A DNA stretch of 64,000 bases from a bacterium (lineage in GTDB: Bacteria > Bacillota_I > Bacilli_A > RF39 > UBA660). A program made the translations under genes and the position numbers. Shown one piece after another: positions 14,441-27,274 of the stretch. A model generated the notes under the pieces. The model did not search any database, had not been told where the DNA came from, and saw only the letters and a program-made list of their open reading frames with translations. The stretch is from contig JAHZBE010000007.1 of assembly GCA_019423565.1 (NCBI GenBank), positions 1 through 64,000 on the forward strand. The letters are read 5' to 3'. Numbering within the stretch: the first letter of the stretch is position 1; every line of letters begins with the position of its first letter.

Positions 14441-15805
14441 ATGATAGAACTTAAAACTGATTCTAGAAAGGTTAAGCCTGGAGATACATTTATTGCGATT
14501 AAAAATGTAAATACTGATGGGCATGATTTTATTGAAAGCGCTATTAAAAATGGTGCCTCTAAAATTATATGTGAAAAGGGTAGTTATAGTGTTGAAACTG
14601 TTGTTGTACCAAATACAAAAGAATATTTAAATAATTATCTTTATGAAAATTATTATCCTAAAATTAAAGATATGAAATTAATTGGAGTAACTGGTACTAA
14701 TGGTAAAACTACAATTTGTTACTTAGTATATCAATTATTAACATTACTTGGTAAAAAATGTGCATATATTGGTACGATTGGTTTTTATTACGGAAATACT
14801 AAAAGATTATTGAATAATACAACTCCTGACACTGATTTACTTTATGATATGCTTCTAGAAGCAAAAGAATATGGTTGTGAATATGTTATTATGGAAGTAA
14901 GTAGTCACGCACTTGATAAAAATAGAGTATTTGGTCTTGAATTTGATGAAGTTGCATTTACAAACCTTACACAAGATCATTTAGATTATCATAAAACCTT
15001 AGAAAATTACGCAAACGCTAAAAGAAAGTTATTTGAAAAAACTAGGGGAGAGAAAGTCGCTATCATAAATAAAGATGACCCTCATCATGAAAAATTCATG
15101 TTAAATGAAAACAAAAATATAACTATTGGTAAAAATGATGCTGATGTTTTAATAAAAGATTATTCTTTATCACATTTGCACACAAAAATAGAATTTAGTT
15201 ATGAAGATAAAATATATAATACACAAATAAATATGGTAGGTAGTTATAATGTGTATAACTATTTAACTGCGCTTATGCTTGTACATAAATTAGGATTTAG
15301 TATTGATAGTATTATTGATATTACCAAAAATTTAATGGCACCTGCTGGACGTATGGAAATGATTAAATATAATACAAATAGTGTATTTGTTGATTACGCT
15401 CATACACCTGATGCAGTTATAAATGTTTTAAAGAGCGCTAATGAATATAAAAAGGGAAGAATTATAACTATTATTGGTTGTGGTGGAGATAGAGATAGAA
15501 CAAAAAGACCAATAATGGGAAGAGCAGCAGAAGAAAATTCTGATTATGTAATATTTACTGACGATAATCCAAGAACTGAAGATGAAAAACAAATTATGAA
15601 TGATATAGTTATTGGATTAAATAAAGATAATCATGAAATAATTTTTGATAGAAAAGAAGCTATTATAAAAGGAATGAGCATGTTAAAAGATAATGACATA
15701 TTAATGATACTTGGAAAAGGTCATGAAGATTATCAAATAATTGGTACTGAAAAGCATCATTTTAGTGATCAAGAAATAGTTAGAGATTTTGTAAAAAATA
15801 ATTAA
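14441..15805 (+). CDS. murE: UDP-N-acetylmuramoyl-L-alanyl-D-glutamate--2,6-diaminopimelate ligase
   Basis: Adds the third amino acid to the peptidoglycan stem peptide. 454 residues from the ATG; an adjacent TTG is too close to the AGAGGTG ribosome site. The ATP loop is GVTGTNGKTT (about 86-95), the substrate motifs TTPDTD and SSHAL are present, and TDDNPRTED near residue 375 contains the DNPR motif that marks meso-diaminopimelate-specific enzymes. murE and murF lie between the rpmH cluster and dnaA, an uncommon site for cell-wall genes. Confidence 0.96.
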   Translation: MIELKTDSRKVKPGDTFIAIKNVNTDGHDFIESAIKNGASKIICEKGSYSVETVVVPNTKEYLNNYLYENYYPKIKDMKLIGVTGTNGKTTICYLVYQLLTLLGKKCAYIGTIGFYYGNTKRLLNNTTPDTDLLYDMLLEAKEYGCEYVIMEVSSHALDKNRVFGLEFDEVAFTNLTQDHLDYHKTLENYANAKRKLFEKTRGEKVAIINKDDPHHEKFMLNENKNITIGKNDADVLIKDYSLSHLHTKIEFSYEDKIYNTQINMVGSYNVYNYLTALMLVHKLGFSIDSIIDITKNLMAPAGRMEMIKYNTNSVFVDYAHTPDAVINVLKSANEYKKGRIITIIGCGGDRDRTKRPIMGRAAEENSDYVIFTDDNPRTEDEKQIMNDIVIGLNKDNHEIIFDRKEAIIKGMSMLKDNDILMILGKGHEDYQIIGTEKHHFSDQEIVRDFVKNN

Positions 15806-15810
15806 AATTT

Positions 15811-15831
15811 TGGAGGATTTTTCCTCCTTTT
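15811..15831 (+). terminator. Hairpin terminator between murE and murF
   Basis: GGAGGATTTTTCCTCC followed by TTTTA. Its ascending arm resembles a ribosome site, so it may act as a partial terminator. Confidence 0.7.
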
Positions 15832-15860
15832 ATATAATAAGGATAGAGTAGGTGATATAT

Positions 15861-17234
15861 TTGAAAGAAATATTAGTAAAAGATATTATAAGAGAATGTA
15901 ATGCAAGTCTTATAATGGGGGATGAAAATCTAAAAATAGAGAATTTTTCTAAAGATACTAGAGAAATTAATGAAAATGATTGTTATATAGGAATTAAAGG
16001 TGAAACTTTTGATGGTAATTTATTTTATGAAGATGCTTTTAAAAAGGGTGCAAGTGCTTGCATACTAGAAAAAGAATCTGTCAAAGATATAGATTTTAAA
16101 GATTACAATGGTAAAACAATTATTCTTGTGGATAATTCTATTAAAGTTCTTCAGAAATTAGCAGCATATAAAAGATCATTATATGATATACCTGTTATCG
16201 CAGTTACAGGTAGTGTAGGTAAAACAAGTACTAAAGAAATAATATCAAGTGTATTAAGTACTAAATATAATGTTTTAAAAACAGAAGGAAACTATAATAA
16301 TCATATAGGTCTTCCTTTAACTATATTAAAATTAAAAGACCATAATGCTATGGTTCTTGAAATGGGTATGAATCATTTAAATGAAATAACTTTGTTAAGT
16401 AAAATAGCTAAACCAACTATCGCAGTTATTACTAATATAGGTACTGCTCATATTGGAAATCTTGGTTCTAGAGAAAATATATTAAAGGCTAAACTTGAAA
16501 TTATCGATGGACTTAAAGAAAATGGTACTCTTATTATAAATAATGATAATGATATGCTCCATAATAATTTAGATAAAATTAATGCTAATATAAAAACAAT
16601 TGGTATAAATAATAAAAGTGATTATATGGCAACAAATATAGTTGATGAAATTTTTAGTAGTAAATTTAAAATAAAAGATACTGATTTCGAGGTTAATGCA
16701 CCTGGCGAAGCATTTATTTATAACAGTTTAGTTGCATATGCTGTAGGAAAAGAACTTAATATAAGTGATGAAAATATTAAAAAGGGTATAGAAACCTTCA
16801 AATTACCTAGTAATAGACTTGAAAAAATAGTAAATAAAACTGGTACTATAATAATCAATGATACATATAACTGCAGTTATGATTCATTAATTAATTCTAT
16901 AGATATGATTTCTAAATCCAATTATAATAGAAAACTATTAATGATAGGTGACATTTTAGAACTTGGGGATTATTCAGAAGATATACACAGGAAAATAGGT
17001 AATTATATATTAAATAAGGATATTGATGGTGTAATACTAGTAGGTAATGAAGTAAAATTTATAAAAGACGAACTTATTAAAAATAACTTTAATAAACATA
17101 TAAATATATTTAATAATGAAAGCGATTCACATGAATTTCTTAAAAATTACCTAAAAAACGATGATATTATCCTTTTAAAGGGCTCAAATGGTATGAAATT
17201 ATTTAATACTGCTGAATACTTAAGACAGATTTAA
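15861..17234 (+). CDS. murF: UDP-N-acetylmuramoyl-tripeptide--D-alanyl-D-alanine ligase
   Basis: Completes the UDP-MurNAc-pentapeptide by adding D-Ala-D-Ala. 457 residues from a TTG start six bases after AGGTG; an upstream GTG overlaps that site and is less likely. It has the ATP loop AVTGSVGKTSTK, the EGNYNNHIGLPLTIL motif, EMGMNHLNEI and the C-terminal LLKGSNGMK. It is separated from murE by a hairpin and ends in a terminator right before oriC. Confidence 0.96.
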   Translation: MKEILVKDIIRECNASLIMGDENLKIENFSKDTREINENDCYIGIKGETFDGNLFYEDAFKKGASACILEKESVKDIDFKDYNGKTIILVDNSIKVLQKLAAYKRSLYDIPVIAVTGSVGKTSTKEIISSVLSTKYNVLKTEGNYNNHIGLPLTILKLKDHNAMVLEMGMNHLNEITLLSKIAKPTIAVITNIGTAHIGNLGSRENILKAKLEIIDGLKENGTLIINNDNDMLHNNLDKINANIKTIGINNKSDYMATNIVDEIFSSKFKIKDTDFEVNAPGEAFIYNSLVAYAVGKELNISDENIKKGIETFKLPSNRLEKIVNKTGTIIINDTYNCSYDSLINSIDMISKSNYNRKLLMIGDILELGDYSEDIHRKIGNYILNKDIDGVILVGNEVKFIKDELIKNNFNKHINIFNNESDSHEFLKNYLKNDDIILLKGSNGMKLFNTAEYLRQI

Positions 17235-17248
17235 ACATCTGTTTTTTT
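17225..17248 (+). terminator. Intrinsic terminator of murF
   Basis: ACAGAT pairs with ATCTGT across the murF stop codon and is followed by seven T. It shields oriC from incoming transcription. Confidence 0.8.
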
Positions 17249-17284
17249 AATATTTTGACATTTTTTTACTTTTTAACAGTTTTT

Positions 17285-17471
17285 TGTGGAAAATTATTTA
17301 TTTTTTTTTTATAATATATAGTCAAATAAAGTTATCAACATTTTCCACAATAATGTGGAAAAATAATGACTGTTTAAAAAGTACCTGTTAATTGTAAATT
17401 TGTGGAAAATGTGGAAAAGTATTGTAATCCCTTATTTTATATAAAGTAATTTCCACATTTTATGTTGATAA
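17285..17471. other. oriC upstream DnaA-box cluster
   Basis: Eight DnaA boxes in 187 bp. TTTTCCACA type: 17285-17293(-), 17341-17349(+), 17354-17362(-), 17401-17409(-), 17410-17418(-). TTATCAACA type: 17332-17340(+), 17463-17471(-). One 8/9 match, ATTTCCACA, at 17449-17457(+). Two pairs abut with no gap (17332-17349 and 17401-17418). The interval between murF and dnaA (17235-17565) holds only these boxes and the dnaA promoter. Confidence 0.92.
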
Positions 17472-17494
17472 GTGTTGTTTACTAATTTTTAGCC

Positions 17495-17522
17495 TTGAAA
17501 ATGAATAAAAATGAGTTATAAT
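17495..17522 (+). promoter_or_regulatory. Promoter of dnaA
   Basis: TTGAAA and TATAAT with a 16-base spacer. The last DnaA box lies just upstream, in line with autoregulation of dnaA. Confidence 0.75.
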
Positions 17523-17565
17523 AAGTTTATAACTTTACTATCTAATCAGGGGGAGGTGATAGTTC

Positions 17566-18930
17566 ATGAACATTGATAATATATGGAATAAATTTCTAAG
17601 TATAATGAAGACTAAATTAAATAGTTTATCGTATGATACTTGGTTTAGCACTTCAAAACTTGTTGAATTAAATGAAGAACACGCTGTAATCATTGTTCCA
17701 ACTATCGCTCATAAAAAACATTTATCTGAATCTTACATTGATATAATCAGTGATATTTTCAACAGTATAACAGGAACTAACTTTAATTTTGAATTTGTAC
17801 TTGAAAATGAATACAATAATAAAAAGATTACTGTAAAAAAAGAGGAAGAAGAAGAACTTGGTGTACCTTATAATAGTTCAGAAAAGGCAAATTTAAATCC
17901 TGATTATGTTTTTGAAAATTTTATAGTAGGTGAGAGTAATAGATTTGCACAGGCAACAGCGCTTGCTGTAGCTGAAAATCCAGGTAAAATGTATAATCCT
18001 TTGTTTATATATGGTAATAGTGGTCTTGGTAAGACACATTTAATGCAGGCAATTGGTAATTATATTGTAAAAAATACAAATAAAAGGGTATTATATGTTA
18101 CTAGTGATCAATTTATTAATGATTTTTTAGGATTAAATAAGAAAGATAAAGACGGAACTAATTTTGATTATGTAGATTTATTTAAAGATAAATACAGGAA
18201 TATTGATGTACTTATAATTGATGATATACAATTTTTAGGAAATGCTCCTAAAACACAAAATGAGTTTTTCCATACATTCAATACATTATATGATGATAAA
18301 AAGCAAATTATTATATCATCAGATAGTTCTCCAGATGATTTAAAACATTTAGAGGATAGACTAAGAACAAGATTTAACTGGGGATTAAAAGTAAATATTT
18401 TTCCACCGGATAATGATTTAAGAAAAGAAATTTTAAGAAAAAAAATTGATAATATGGACTTTACTATGAATATAAGTGAAGATGCAATTGACTATATAGC
18501 TAATATGTGTTCATCAGATGTAAGAAGTTTGGAAGGGGCTTTAACAAGAGTTTGTGCTTATTCTACAATATTTTTTCAAGAAGAAATAACACTTGATTTA
18601 ACTATTGAAGCATTAAAAGGTACTATAACACCTATGACGAACTTTAAAAATGATATACAAAAAATACAAAGAGTAGTTGCAGAACACTATAATGTATCGG
18701 TTGAAGACCTAAAATCAAAGAAAAGGGTCGCAACTATTGCTTTTCCAAGGCAAATAGCAATTTATTTGTCAAGACAACTAACGGATGAATCATTTCCTAA
18801 AATTGGTATAGAATTTGGCGGAAGAGATCATTCAACAGTTATGCATTCATGTGATAAGATTGAAAAAGAAAGAAAAGAGAACAAACAACTAGATAATATT
18901 ATTAATGAAATTATTTCAAAATTAGAATAA
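17566..18930 (+). CDS. dnaA: Chromosomal replication initiator protein DnaA
   Basis: ATP-dependent origin-binding initiator. 454 residues from an ATG with GGGGGAGGTG upstream. Domain I (1-80) binds partners. Domain III begins at about 110 with NPLFIYGNSGLGKTHL (Walker A near 149-156) and has the Walker B IDDIQFL. Domain IV ends with the DnaA signature GRDHSTVMHSCDKI, which contacts the boxes. It is flanked by box clusters on both sides, as in Bacillus subtilis. Confidence 0.99.
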   Translation: MNIDNIWNKFLSIMKTKLNSLSYDTWFSTSKLVELNEEHAVIIVPTIAHKKHLSESYIDIISDIFNSITGTNFNFEFVLENEYNNKKITVKKEEEEELGVPYNSSEKANLNPDYVFENFIVGESNRFAQATALAVAENPGKMYNPLFIYGNSGLGKTHLMQAIGNYIVKNTNKRVLYVTSDQFINDFLGLNKKDKDGTNFDYVDLFKDKYRNIDVLIIDDIQFLGNAPKTQNEFFHTFNTLYDDKKQIIISSDSSPDDLKHLEDRLRTRFNWGLKVNIFPPDNDLRKEILRKKIDNMDFTMNISEDAIDYIANMCSSDVRSLEGALTRVCAYSTIFFQEEITLDLTIEALKGTITPMTNFKNDIQKIQRVVAEHYNVSVEDLKSKKRVATIAFPRQIAIYLSRQLTDESFPKIGIEFGGRDHSTVMHSCDKIEKERKENKQLDNIINEIISKLE

Positions 18931-19050
18931 TACACAGGGAAATAAAAAAATGCACATGTTTTATCAACAGTTATACACAGGATAAAAATTCGTAAACCTT
19001 TATAAAATAAATAAATATAAAGTTTTCAACTTTTTCAACAGTAATAATAA
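18928..19050. other. oriC downstream cluster and candidate unwinding element
   Basis: Between dnaA and dnaN: boxes TTATCAACA (18961-18969), TTATACACA (18971-18979, exact consensus), TAATACACA (18928-18936, 8/9) and TTTTCAACA (19032-19040). The last is followed one base later by TAATAATAA (19042-19050), which matches the TAG/TAA triplet run of DnaA-trio elements. AT-rich DNA continues to the dnaN promoter. The boxes are seen directly; the unwinding role is inferred. Confidence 0.75.
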
Positions 19051-19078
19051 AAATAACATATTTAAATAATAAATAATA

Positions 19079-19087
19079 TGATATAAT
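19079..19087 (+). promoter_or_regulatory. Extended -10 promoter of dnaN
   Basis: TGATATAAT, 19 bases before the dnaN start codon, with TTTAGGAGGG as ribosome site between. Confidence 0.65.
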
Positions 19088-19105
19088 CAGTTTAGGAGGG
19101 TTAAT

Positions 19106-20227
19106 ATGAAATTTAGTATTAAAAAAGAAATATTATTAGAAAATTTAAATAACGTATCAAAAGCAGTATCTACTAAAAATGTAATACCTGTACTTGGAGG
19201 AATTAAATTTAATTTAACAAATGAAGGATTATTTTTAACAGCTACTAATAATGATATAGATATAGAATGTTTTATTGATAAGAAATATATAGATAATATA
19301 GTTTCCACAGGAACAATTATTATTCAAGGTAAATATTTACTTGAAATAATTAGAAAATTACCTGATGGTCTTATTAATATAGAAATAATAGATGGATTAA
19401 AGATATTAATTTATACACAAAATTCTAACTTTAACTTAAATGGTATTGATTCAAGTGAATTTCCAAATATAAGTTTAGATATATCAACAAATCCTATTAT
19501 ATTAAGTAAAAAAGTTATTAAAAATATAGTAAATCAAACATTATTTGCAACTTCTATGCAAGAATCAAGACCAATACTTACAGGTATCAACTTAAAAATA
19601 GAAGGAAATAAGATGGAATGCATCGCAACTGATTCTTATAGACTAGCTAAAAAAATAGTTGAATTAGATAGTGCTGTGGAAAACTTAATTAATATAGTTA
19701 TACCTGGTAAAAATATTGGGGAACTTGCTAAAATATTGAATGATAATGACGAAAATGTAGAAATTCATATTTTCTCTAATAAAATTTTATTTAAGTTTGA
19801 TAATATTTTATTCCAATCTAGACTTTTAAATGGTACATTCCCAGATACATCTAGATTAATTCCAGATACTTTTGAACTTGAAATTAAAACAGACTTAGAT
19901 GAATTATATAGTGTAATCGATAGAGCAGCGCTTTTAACAAGTGAAAAGGAAAAGAATGTAATAAAGTTCGAAACTAATGAAAACGAGGCTATAGTAAGCT
20001 CAAATACTCCTGAAATAGGACGTGTTGAAGAAAGACTTGCTATAACTAAAAATAATGATAAAGAAATTAAAATTGCATTTTCTTCTAAGTTTATGATGGA
20101 AGCTTTAAAAACAATAAATAGTAAAGATATTAGAATATTATTAAATTCTGATATAAAACCAATAATTCTTAAAACTGATGAAGATGAAAACTTAATTCAA
20201 TTATTATTACCAATAAAAACATACTAA
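19106..20227 (+). CDS. dnaN: DNA polymerase III sliding clamp (beta subunit)
   Basis: Ring-shaped processivity clamp that tethers replicative polymerase to DNA. 373 residues, the family length. MKFSIKKEILLENLNNVSKAVSTKN opens domain 1, ATDSYRLAKK lies in domain 2, and the C-terminal LIQLLLPIKTY equals the conserved clamp end (LILPVRTY). It follows dnaA after the second half of oriC and is ended by a short hairpin. Confidence 0.98.
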   Translation: MKFSIKKEILLENLNNVSKAVSTKNVIPVLGGIKFNLTNEGLFLTATNNDIDIECFIDKKYIDNIVSTGTIIIQGKYLLEIIRKLPDGLINIEIIDGLKILIYTQNSNFNLNGIDSSEFPNISLDISTNPIILSKKVIKNIVNQTLFATSMQESRPILTGINLKIEGNKMECIATDSYRLAKKIVELDSAVENLINIVIPGKNIGELAKILNDNDENVEIHIFSNKILFKFDNILFQSRLLNGTFPDTSRLIPDTFELEIKTDLDELYSVIDRAALLTSEKEKNVIKFETNENEAIVSSNTPEIGRVEERLAITKNNDKEIKIAFSSKFMMEALKTINSKDIRILLNSDIKPIILKTDEDENLIQLLLPIKTY

Positions 20228-20252
20228 AAAAGAAAGAAATTTCTTTTTTTTT
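20226..20252 (+). terminator. Intrinsic terminator of dnaN
   Basis: AAAGAAATTTCTTT palindrome with an A-run before and nine T after it. Confidence 0.7.
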
Positions 20253-20338
20253 GTAAAATTCGTTTACATTTTGATAATTAATACATTGTATATAGTGATT
20301 ATTTTTGTTAGAATTAAGGTGTATTATAGGAGGATAAT

Positions 20339-20962
20339 ATGGATAATAGTGAAAATGAAGTTTTAAAATTACAAAAAGAGAAAAAAGGAAAAAATATTGT
20401 AATAATAATATTAGTATTTATAGTTGCGTTATTATTAGGAATTATATTAGGTCAATATATTCCAAATAATAAAAACGACAAAAAGACAGAAAATATAGCA
20501 AAAGATGAAATAAAGAAAAATAACAATTCAACAACAAAAGAAGATGAAAAACAAAATACAAGTACAAATACTAATACTAATACTAATAATACTAGTACAA
20601 GTACTAGTTCAAGTGATAACTCAAATACTAATACAGTACAAAAATCTGATTCAGATATCGTAAAAGAATTATTTATTCAAAATTTAAAGAATATATATGG
20701 TGATAATTTAGTTGAATATAGAATAGATAATATTAAAATTTATACAGGTTCTGAAAGAGAAGAACTTGCACAAATGTATGAAAATAATTCTAATATTGAA
20801 ATATTTTCTTTAGTAAATTATTCAATAAGATTAAAAGATATTTCTAAAGATGCTGGAAATGGTACAGAATCTGGAGATTGGGTTTACGATAAAACTGCGT
20901 GCGTAACAATAATGAAAGATGCAAATGGTAATAGATCTATTAATGCAGGAACAGGTTGGTAA
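20339..20962 (+). CDS. Hypothetical membrane-anchored protein
   Basis: 207 residues, no family recognised. A short cytoplasmic start (1-19) rich in Lys is followed by one transmembrane segment (about 20-42, IVIIILVFIVALLLGIILG). Then comes a Lys/Asn/Ser/Thr linker (45-105) with NTNTNT runs and a small folded domain (110-207) outside the cell. The topology is a single-pass anchor with an exported domain. It replaces the S4-domain gene usual between dnaN and recF, and has its own terminator. Confidence 0.65.
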   Translation: MDNSENEVLKLQKEKKGKNIVIIILVFIVALLLGIILGQYIPNNKNDKKTENIAKDEIKKNNNSTTKEDEKQNTSTNTNTNTNNTSTSTSSSDNSNTNTVQKSDSDIVKELFIQNLKNIYGDNLVEYRIDNIKIYTGSEREELAQMYENNSNIEIFSLVNYSIRLKDISKDAGNGTESGDWVYDKTACVTIMKDANGNRSINAGTGW

Positions 20963-20980
20963 AATTATATATATAACATA

Positions 20981-21008
20981 GAGTATTGAAAATTCAATGC
21001 TTTTTTTA
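20981..21008 (+). terminator. Intrinsic terminator of the membrane-anchored protein gene
   Basis: AGTATTGAA pairs with TTCAATGCT (one G-U) and is followed by seven T. Confidence 0.8.
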
Positions 21009-21121
21009 TTAAATTTTTCTTTATATTCCTTATTTCGACAAGATTTTTAAAAAAAGTTGCTATTAATAGAAGAAATTATTTTCGAAAGAGGAAGGAAAAT
21101 AATAAATTTAGGGGGATTATT

Positions 21122-21574
21122 ATGAAAAATTATGAAATTAATAACAGAACACTAGCAATAGTACCAGTAGGTGAAAATCTTACAAATGTATTAGAAGAAG
21201 ACAATGAATTTATGATAAATATGAATTCTATGAAAATAATTGAAAAAAGTTGTGAATTTTTTGGAAGTTCTTATATGGGAAGAAGAACAGGAACAAAGGT
21301 TTTAACAGGTATTAGTCATAAATCACCAATTATAATTGAGGAAAGTACAAATATGATTTATTTTCCAACTACGTCACCAAGATTAATTGGGTGTATTTGG
21401 ATAGCATTAGATAAGATAAAAGAATATAGAGAAGTTAATGGAAAAATATTAGTTTTTTTCAAAAATGGAAGGAAGATTTTTATAAATATTTCGTATGGAT
21501 CTTTTGATAATCAATACCTTCGTGCAACTAAACTTGAGTATATATTAAGAAGCAGAAAAAAGTTAGAAAATTAG
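21122..21574 (+). CDS. comK: ComK-family competence transcription factor
   Basis: ComK is the master activator of DNA uptake genes in Bacillus. The 150 residues align along the family: YEINNRTLAIVPVG, then EFMINMNSMKIIEKSCEFFG (ComK: VNMKPLQIVDRSCRFFG), SSYMGRRTGTKVLTGISHK (ComK: SSYAGRKAGTYEVTKISHK) and FPTTSPRLIGCIWIA. The C-terminus is about 40 residues shorter than Bacillus ComK, which ends with a regulatory tail recognised by MecA. A strong GGGGG ribosome site precedes it. Its position beside recF is unusual. Confidence 0.9.
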   Translation: MKNYEINNRTLAIVPVGENLTNVLEEDNEFMINMNSMKIIEKSCEFFGSSYMGRRTGTKVLTGISHKSPIIIEESTNMIYFPTTSPRLIGCIWIALDKIKEYREVNGKILVFFKNGRKIFINISYGSFDNQYLRATKLEYILRSRKKLEN

Positions 21575-21615
21575 TCTGTTTTTTTCTAAAAATCCTATAA
21601 AAAATACCTTTTTTG

Positions 21616-21624
21616 TGGTATAAT
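21616..21624 (+). promoter_or_regulatory. Extended -10 promoter of the recF operon
   Basis: TGGTATAAT with no clear -35, 28 bases upstream of the leader ORF that precedes recF. Confidence 0.6.
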
Positions 21625-21651
21625 TAATATGTATGTATAGGAGCATTATTT

Positions 21652-21692
21652 ATGAGTCAAAATGAAGTAAAGGGCATAAAAATAGGTTTAAA

Positions 21693-21702
<10 letters not shown>
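21652..21702 (+). CDS. 16-residue leader ORF overlapping recF
   Basis: ATG at 21652, preceded by TAGGAG, encodes MSQNEVKGIKIGLKCF and stops 10 bases inside recF in another frame. recF itself has only a weak AGG, so terminating ribosomes probably reinitiate at the recF ATG. This is translational coupling by inference. It could be the remnant of the gene that normally lies before recF. Confidence 0.5.
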
Positions 21703-24711
<3,009 letters not shown>

Positions 24712-24721
24712 GAGGTAAATC

Positions 24722-27175
24722 ATGGATCATAATAGAGATAGATTAGAAGAAAATGATATTGTTAAGGAAATTGAATCTTCATTTATTGATTATTCAATGA
24801 GTGTTATTGTATCACGTGCATTACCTGACCTTAGAGATGGTTTAAAGCCAGTTCACAGAAGAATTTTATGGTCAATGTATGAATCAGGTTATACACCAGA
24901 TAAACCTCATAAAAAATCGGCACGTATTGTCGGTGATGTTATGGGTAAATATCATCCACATGGAGATTCAAGTATATATGAAGCAATGGTTCGTATGGCA
25001 CAAGATTTTAGTTATAGAAATATGCTTGTTGATGGACATGGTAACTTTGGTAATATAGAAGGTTATGGTGCAGCAGCAATGCGTTATACTGAATCAAGAC
25101 TTTCAAAGATTTCACTAGAATTATTAAGAGATATTAATAAAGATACAGTTGATTTTATACCAAACTTTGATGAAACAGAAAAAGAACCTAAAATATTACC
25201 TTCAAGATTTCCAAATATTCTTGTAAATGGTACTATGGGTATTGCTGTTGGTATGGCAACAAATATTCCACCACATAACTTAGGTGAAGTAATTGATGGA
25301 TGTATTGCTTATATAGATAATCCTGAAATTGATACACTTGGATTAATGGAACATATTAAAGGGCCAGATTTTCCAACAGGTGGTATTATTTTAGGAAATA
25401 GTGGTATTAAAAAGGCTTATGAAACTGGTAGAGGAACCATTACTATAAGAAGTAGGGCAAGAATTGAAGAAGAAAATGGTAAACATTATATAATTATTGA
25501 TGAAGTTCCTTATGGTGTTAATACAATGGAACTTAAAAATAAGGTTGCAGAACTTGTCCACAATAAAACTATAGAAGGTATAGCAGATTATCATACAGAT
25601 TTAAAAAATGGTGTAAAAATAACTATTACACTTAAAAAAGATGCAAATGCACAAGTTGTGTTAAACAATTTATATAAACATACACAATTTCAAACTAATT
25701 TCGGAATAATATTCTTAATGCTAGATAAAGGTGTTCCAAAAACACTAGGATTAAAAGATATTATTTCAAAATATATTGAATATCAAAAAGAAGTAATTAT
25801 AAGAAGAACAAAATTTGATCTAGATAAAGCAGAAAAAAGAGTTCATATATTAGAAGGTTTAAAAATTGCACTCGATCATATTGATGAAGTAATTAAATTA
25901 ATTAGAGGCTCTAAATCAGATGAGGAAGCAAAAGCTGGTTTAATGAGCAAATTTGGTTTAAGTGAAATTCAATCAGATGCGATTCTAGAAATGAAGTTAA
26001 GAAGATTAACAGGATTAGAAAGAGATAAAATTGAGAACGAATTAAATGATTTATTAGAAAAAATTAAAGATTTTAAAGCAATTTTAGCATCAGACGAACG
26101 AATTTTCGGTATAATTAAATCAGAATTATTAGAAATTAAAGATAAATATGCTGACGAAAGAAGAACAAGTATTGATATGACAGCTATTGATTATATAGAA
26201 GATGAATCATTAATACCTGTAGAAGATATAATTGTTACATTAACGAACAAAGGTTACATAAAAAGACTTACTACAGACACTTATAAAGTACAAAATAAAG
26301 GTGGTGTAGGAGTTAAAGGTATGTCTACTAATGAAGAAGATTTCGTAGAAAAAATGGTAACAGTTAAGACTCATGATTATATATTATTCTTCTCAAATAA
26401 AGGAAAAGTATATAAAATAAAGGGCTATGAGATACCAGAATTTAGTAGACAAGCAAAGGGATTACCAATAATTAACTTATTACCAATTGAAAAAGATGAA
26501 AAAATTAATTCAATATTAAGTATTTCGAAAGATGATAATAGTGATTATATTACATTTGTTACTAGAAAAGGATTAGTAAAGAGAACAAAAATTGAAGAAT
26601 TTGATTCAATTAGAAAAAGCGGTAAAATCGCAATTACATTAAAAGAAGATGATGAACTATTGTTCGTTACAAAAACTGATGGTAATAATGAAATAGTTAT
26701 TGGTTCATCAAATGGAAGATTAGTTAGATTTAATGAAAATGAAATAAGAGTTATGGGTAGAACTGCAAGTGGTGTTAAAGGTATTGAAATACCAGAAGAT
26801 GCTATTTGTGTAAGTGCTGAAAAGGTTGATCCAACAAGCGATATATTAATTATTACAGAAAATGGTTACGGAAAACGTACAAATATTGAAGAATATCGTT
26901 TAACTCATAGAGGTAGTAAAGGTGTTAAAGCATTAAATGTTACAGAAAAGAATGGTAATTTAGCTGCTGTTAAGAACGTAAATGATGATGAAGAGTTAAT
27001 GATTATTACAAATAGCGGAATTATTATTAAAATACCTATGAATCAAGTATCTAAAATGAGTAGGGTAACACAAGGTGTTAGATTAATTAACTTAAAAGAA
27101 AATCAAAAAGTTACAACAATTGCTACTACAAAAGAAGAAAATGAGGAAGAAAATACTGAAGAAACTGTTGAATAA
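24722..27175 (+). CDS. gyrA: DNA gyrase subunit A
   Basis: DNA-cleaving subunit of gyrase. 817 residues. The quinolone pocket reads [19 protein letters not shown], with Ser at the usual target position. The catalytic Tyr is in AAAMRYTE. The C-terminal half has beta-pinwheel repeats, including the gyrase-box form QAKGLPIIN (QRRGGKG-like) and an acidic end. A hairpin terminator overlaps its stop. Confidence 0.98.
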   Translation: MDHNRDRLEENDIVKEIESSFIDYSMSVIVSRALPDLRDGLKPVHRRILWSMYESGYTPDKPHKKSARIVGDVMGKYHPHGDSSIYEAMVRMAQDFSYRNMLVDGHGNFGNIEGYGAAAMRYTESRLSKISLELLRDINKDTVDFIPNFDETEKEPKILPSRFPNILVNGTMGIAVGMATNIPPHNLGEVIDGCIAYIDNPEIDTLGLMEHIKGPDFPTGGIILGNSGIKKAYETGRGTITIRSRARIEEENGKHYIIIDEVPYGVNTMELKNKVAELVHNKTIEGIADYHTDLKNGVKITITLKKDANAQVVLNNLYKHTQFQTNFGIIFLMLDKGVPKTLGLKDIISKYIEYQKEVIIRRTKFDLDKAEKRVHILEGLKIALDHIDEVIKLIRGSKSDEEAKAGLMSKFGLSEIQSDAILEMKLRRLTGLERDKIENELNDLLEKIKDFKAILASDERIFGIIKSELLEIKDKYADERRTSIDMTAIDYIEDESLIPVEDIIVTLTNKGYIKRLTTDTYKVQNKGGVGVKGMSTNEEDFVEKMVTVKTHDYILFFSNKGKVYKIKGYEIPEFSRQAKGLPIINLLPIEKDEKINSILSISKDDNSDYITFVTRKGLVKRTKIEEFDSIRKSGKIAITLKEDDELLFVTKTDGNNEIVIGSSNGRLVRFNENEIRVMGRTASGVKGIEIPEDAICVSAEKVDPTSDILIITENGYGKRTNIEEYRLTHRGSKGVKALNVTEKNGNLAAVKNVNDDEELMIITNSGIIIKIPMNQVSKMSRVTQGVRLINLKENQKVTTIATTKEENEEENTEETVE

Positions 27176-27187
27176 CGGTTTCTTTTT
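27161..27187 (+). terminator. Intrinsic terminator of gyrA
   Basis: GAAACTGTT pairs with AACGGTTTC (one G-U pair), followed by T5. The gyrA stop codon lies in the loop. Confidence 0.8.
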
Positions 27188-27212
27188 ATATTTTAACGTA
27201 CAAAAAGCGAAC

Positions 27213-27236
27213 AAAATATTTCCCGGGAAATATTTT
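27213..27236. promoter_or_regulatory. Noc-binding site (perfect palindrome)
   Basis: A 24-bp perfect palindrome whose central 16 bp, TATTTCCCGGGAAATA (27217-27232), equals the consensus Noc-box of Bacillus subtilis. It lies between gyrA and the SRP RNA promoter. The only ParB-family protein in the window has Noc-type recognition residues. Confidence 0.9.
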
Positions 27237-27274
27237 CGAACAAATTACAAACATATTTAACTAGTATAATAGAC

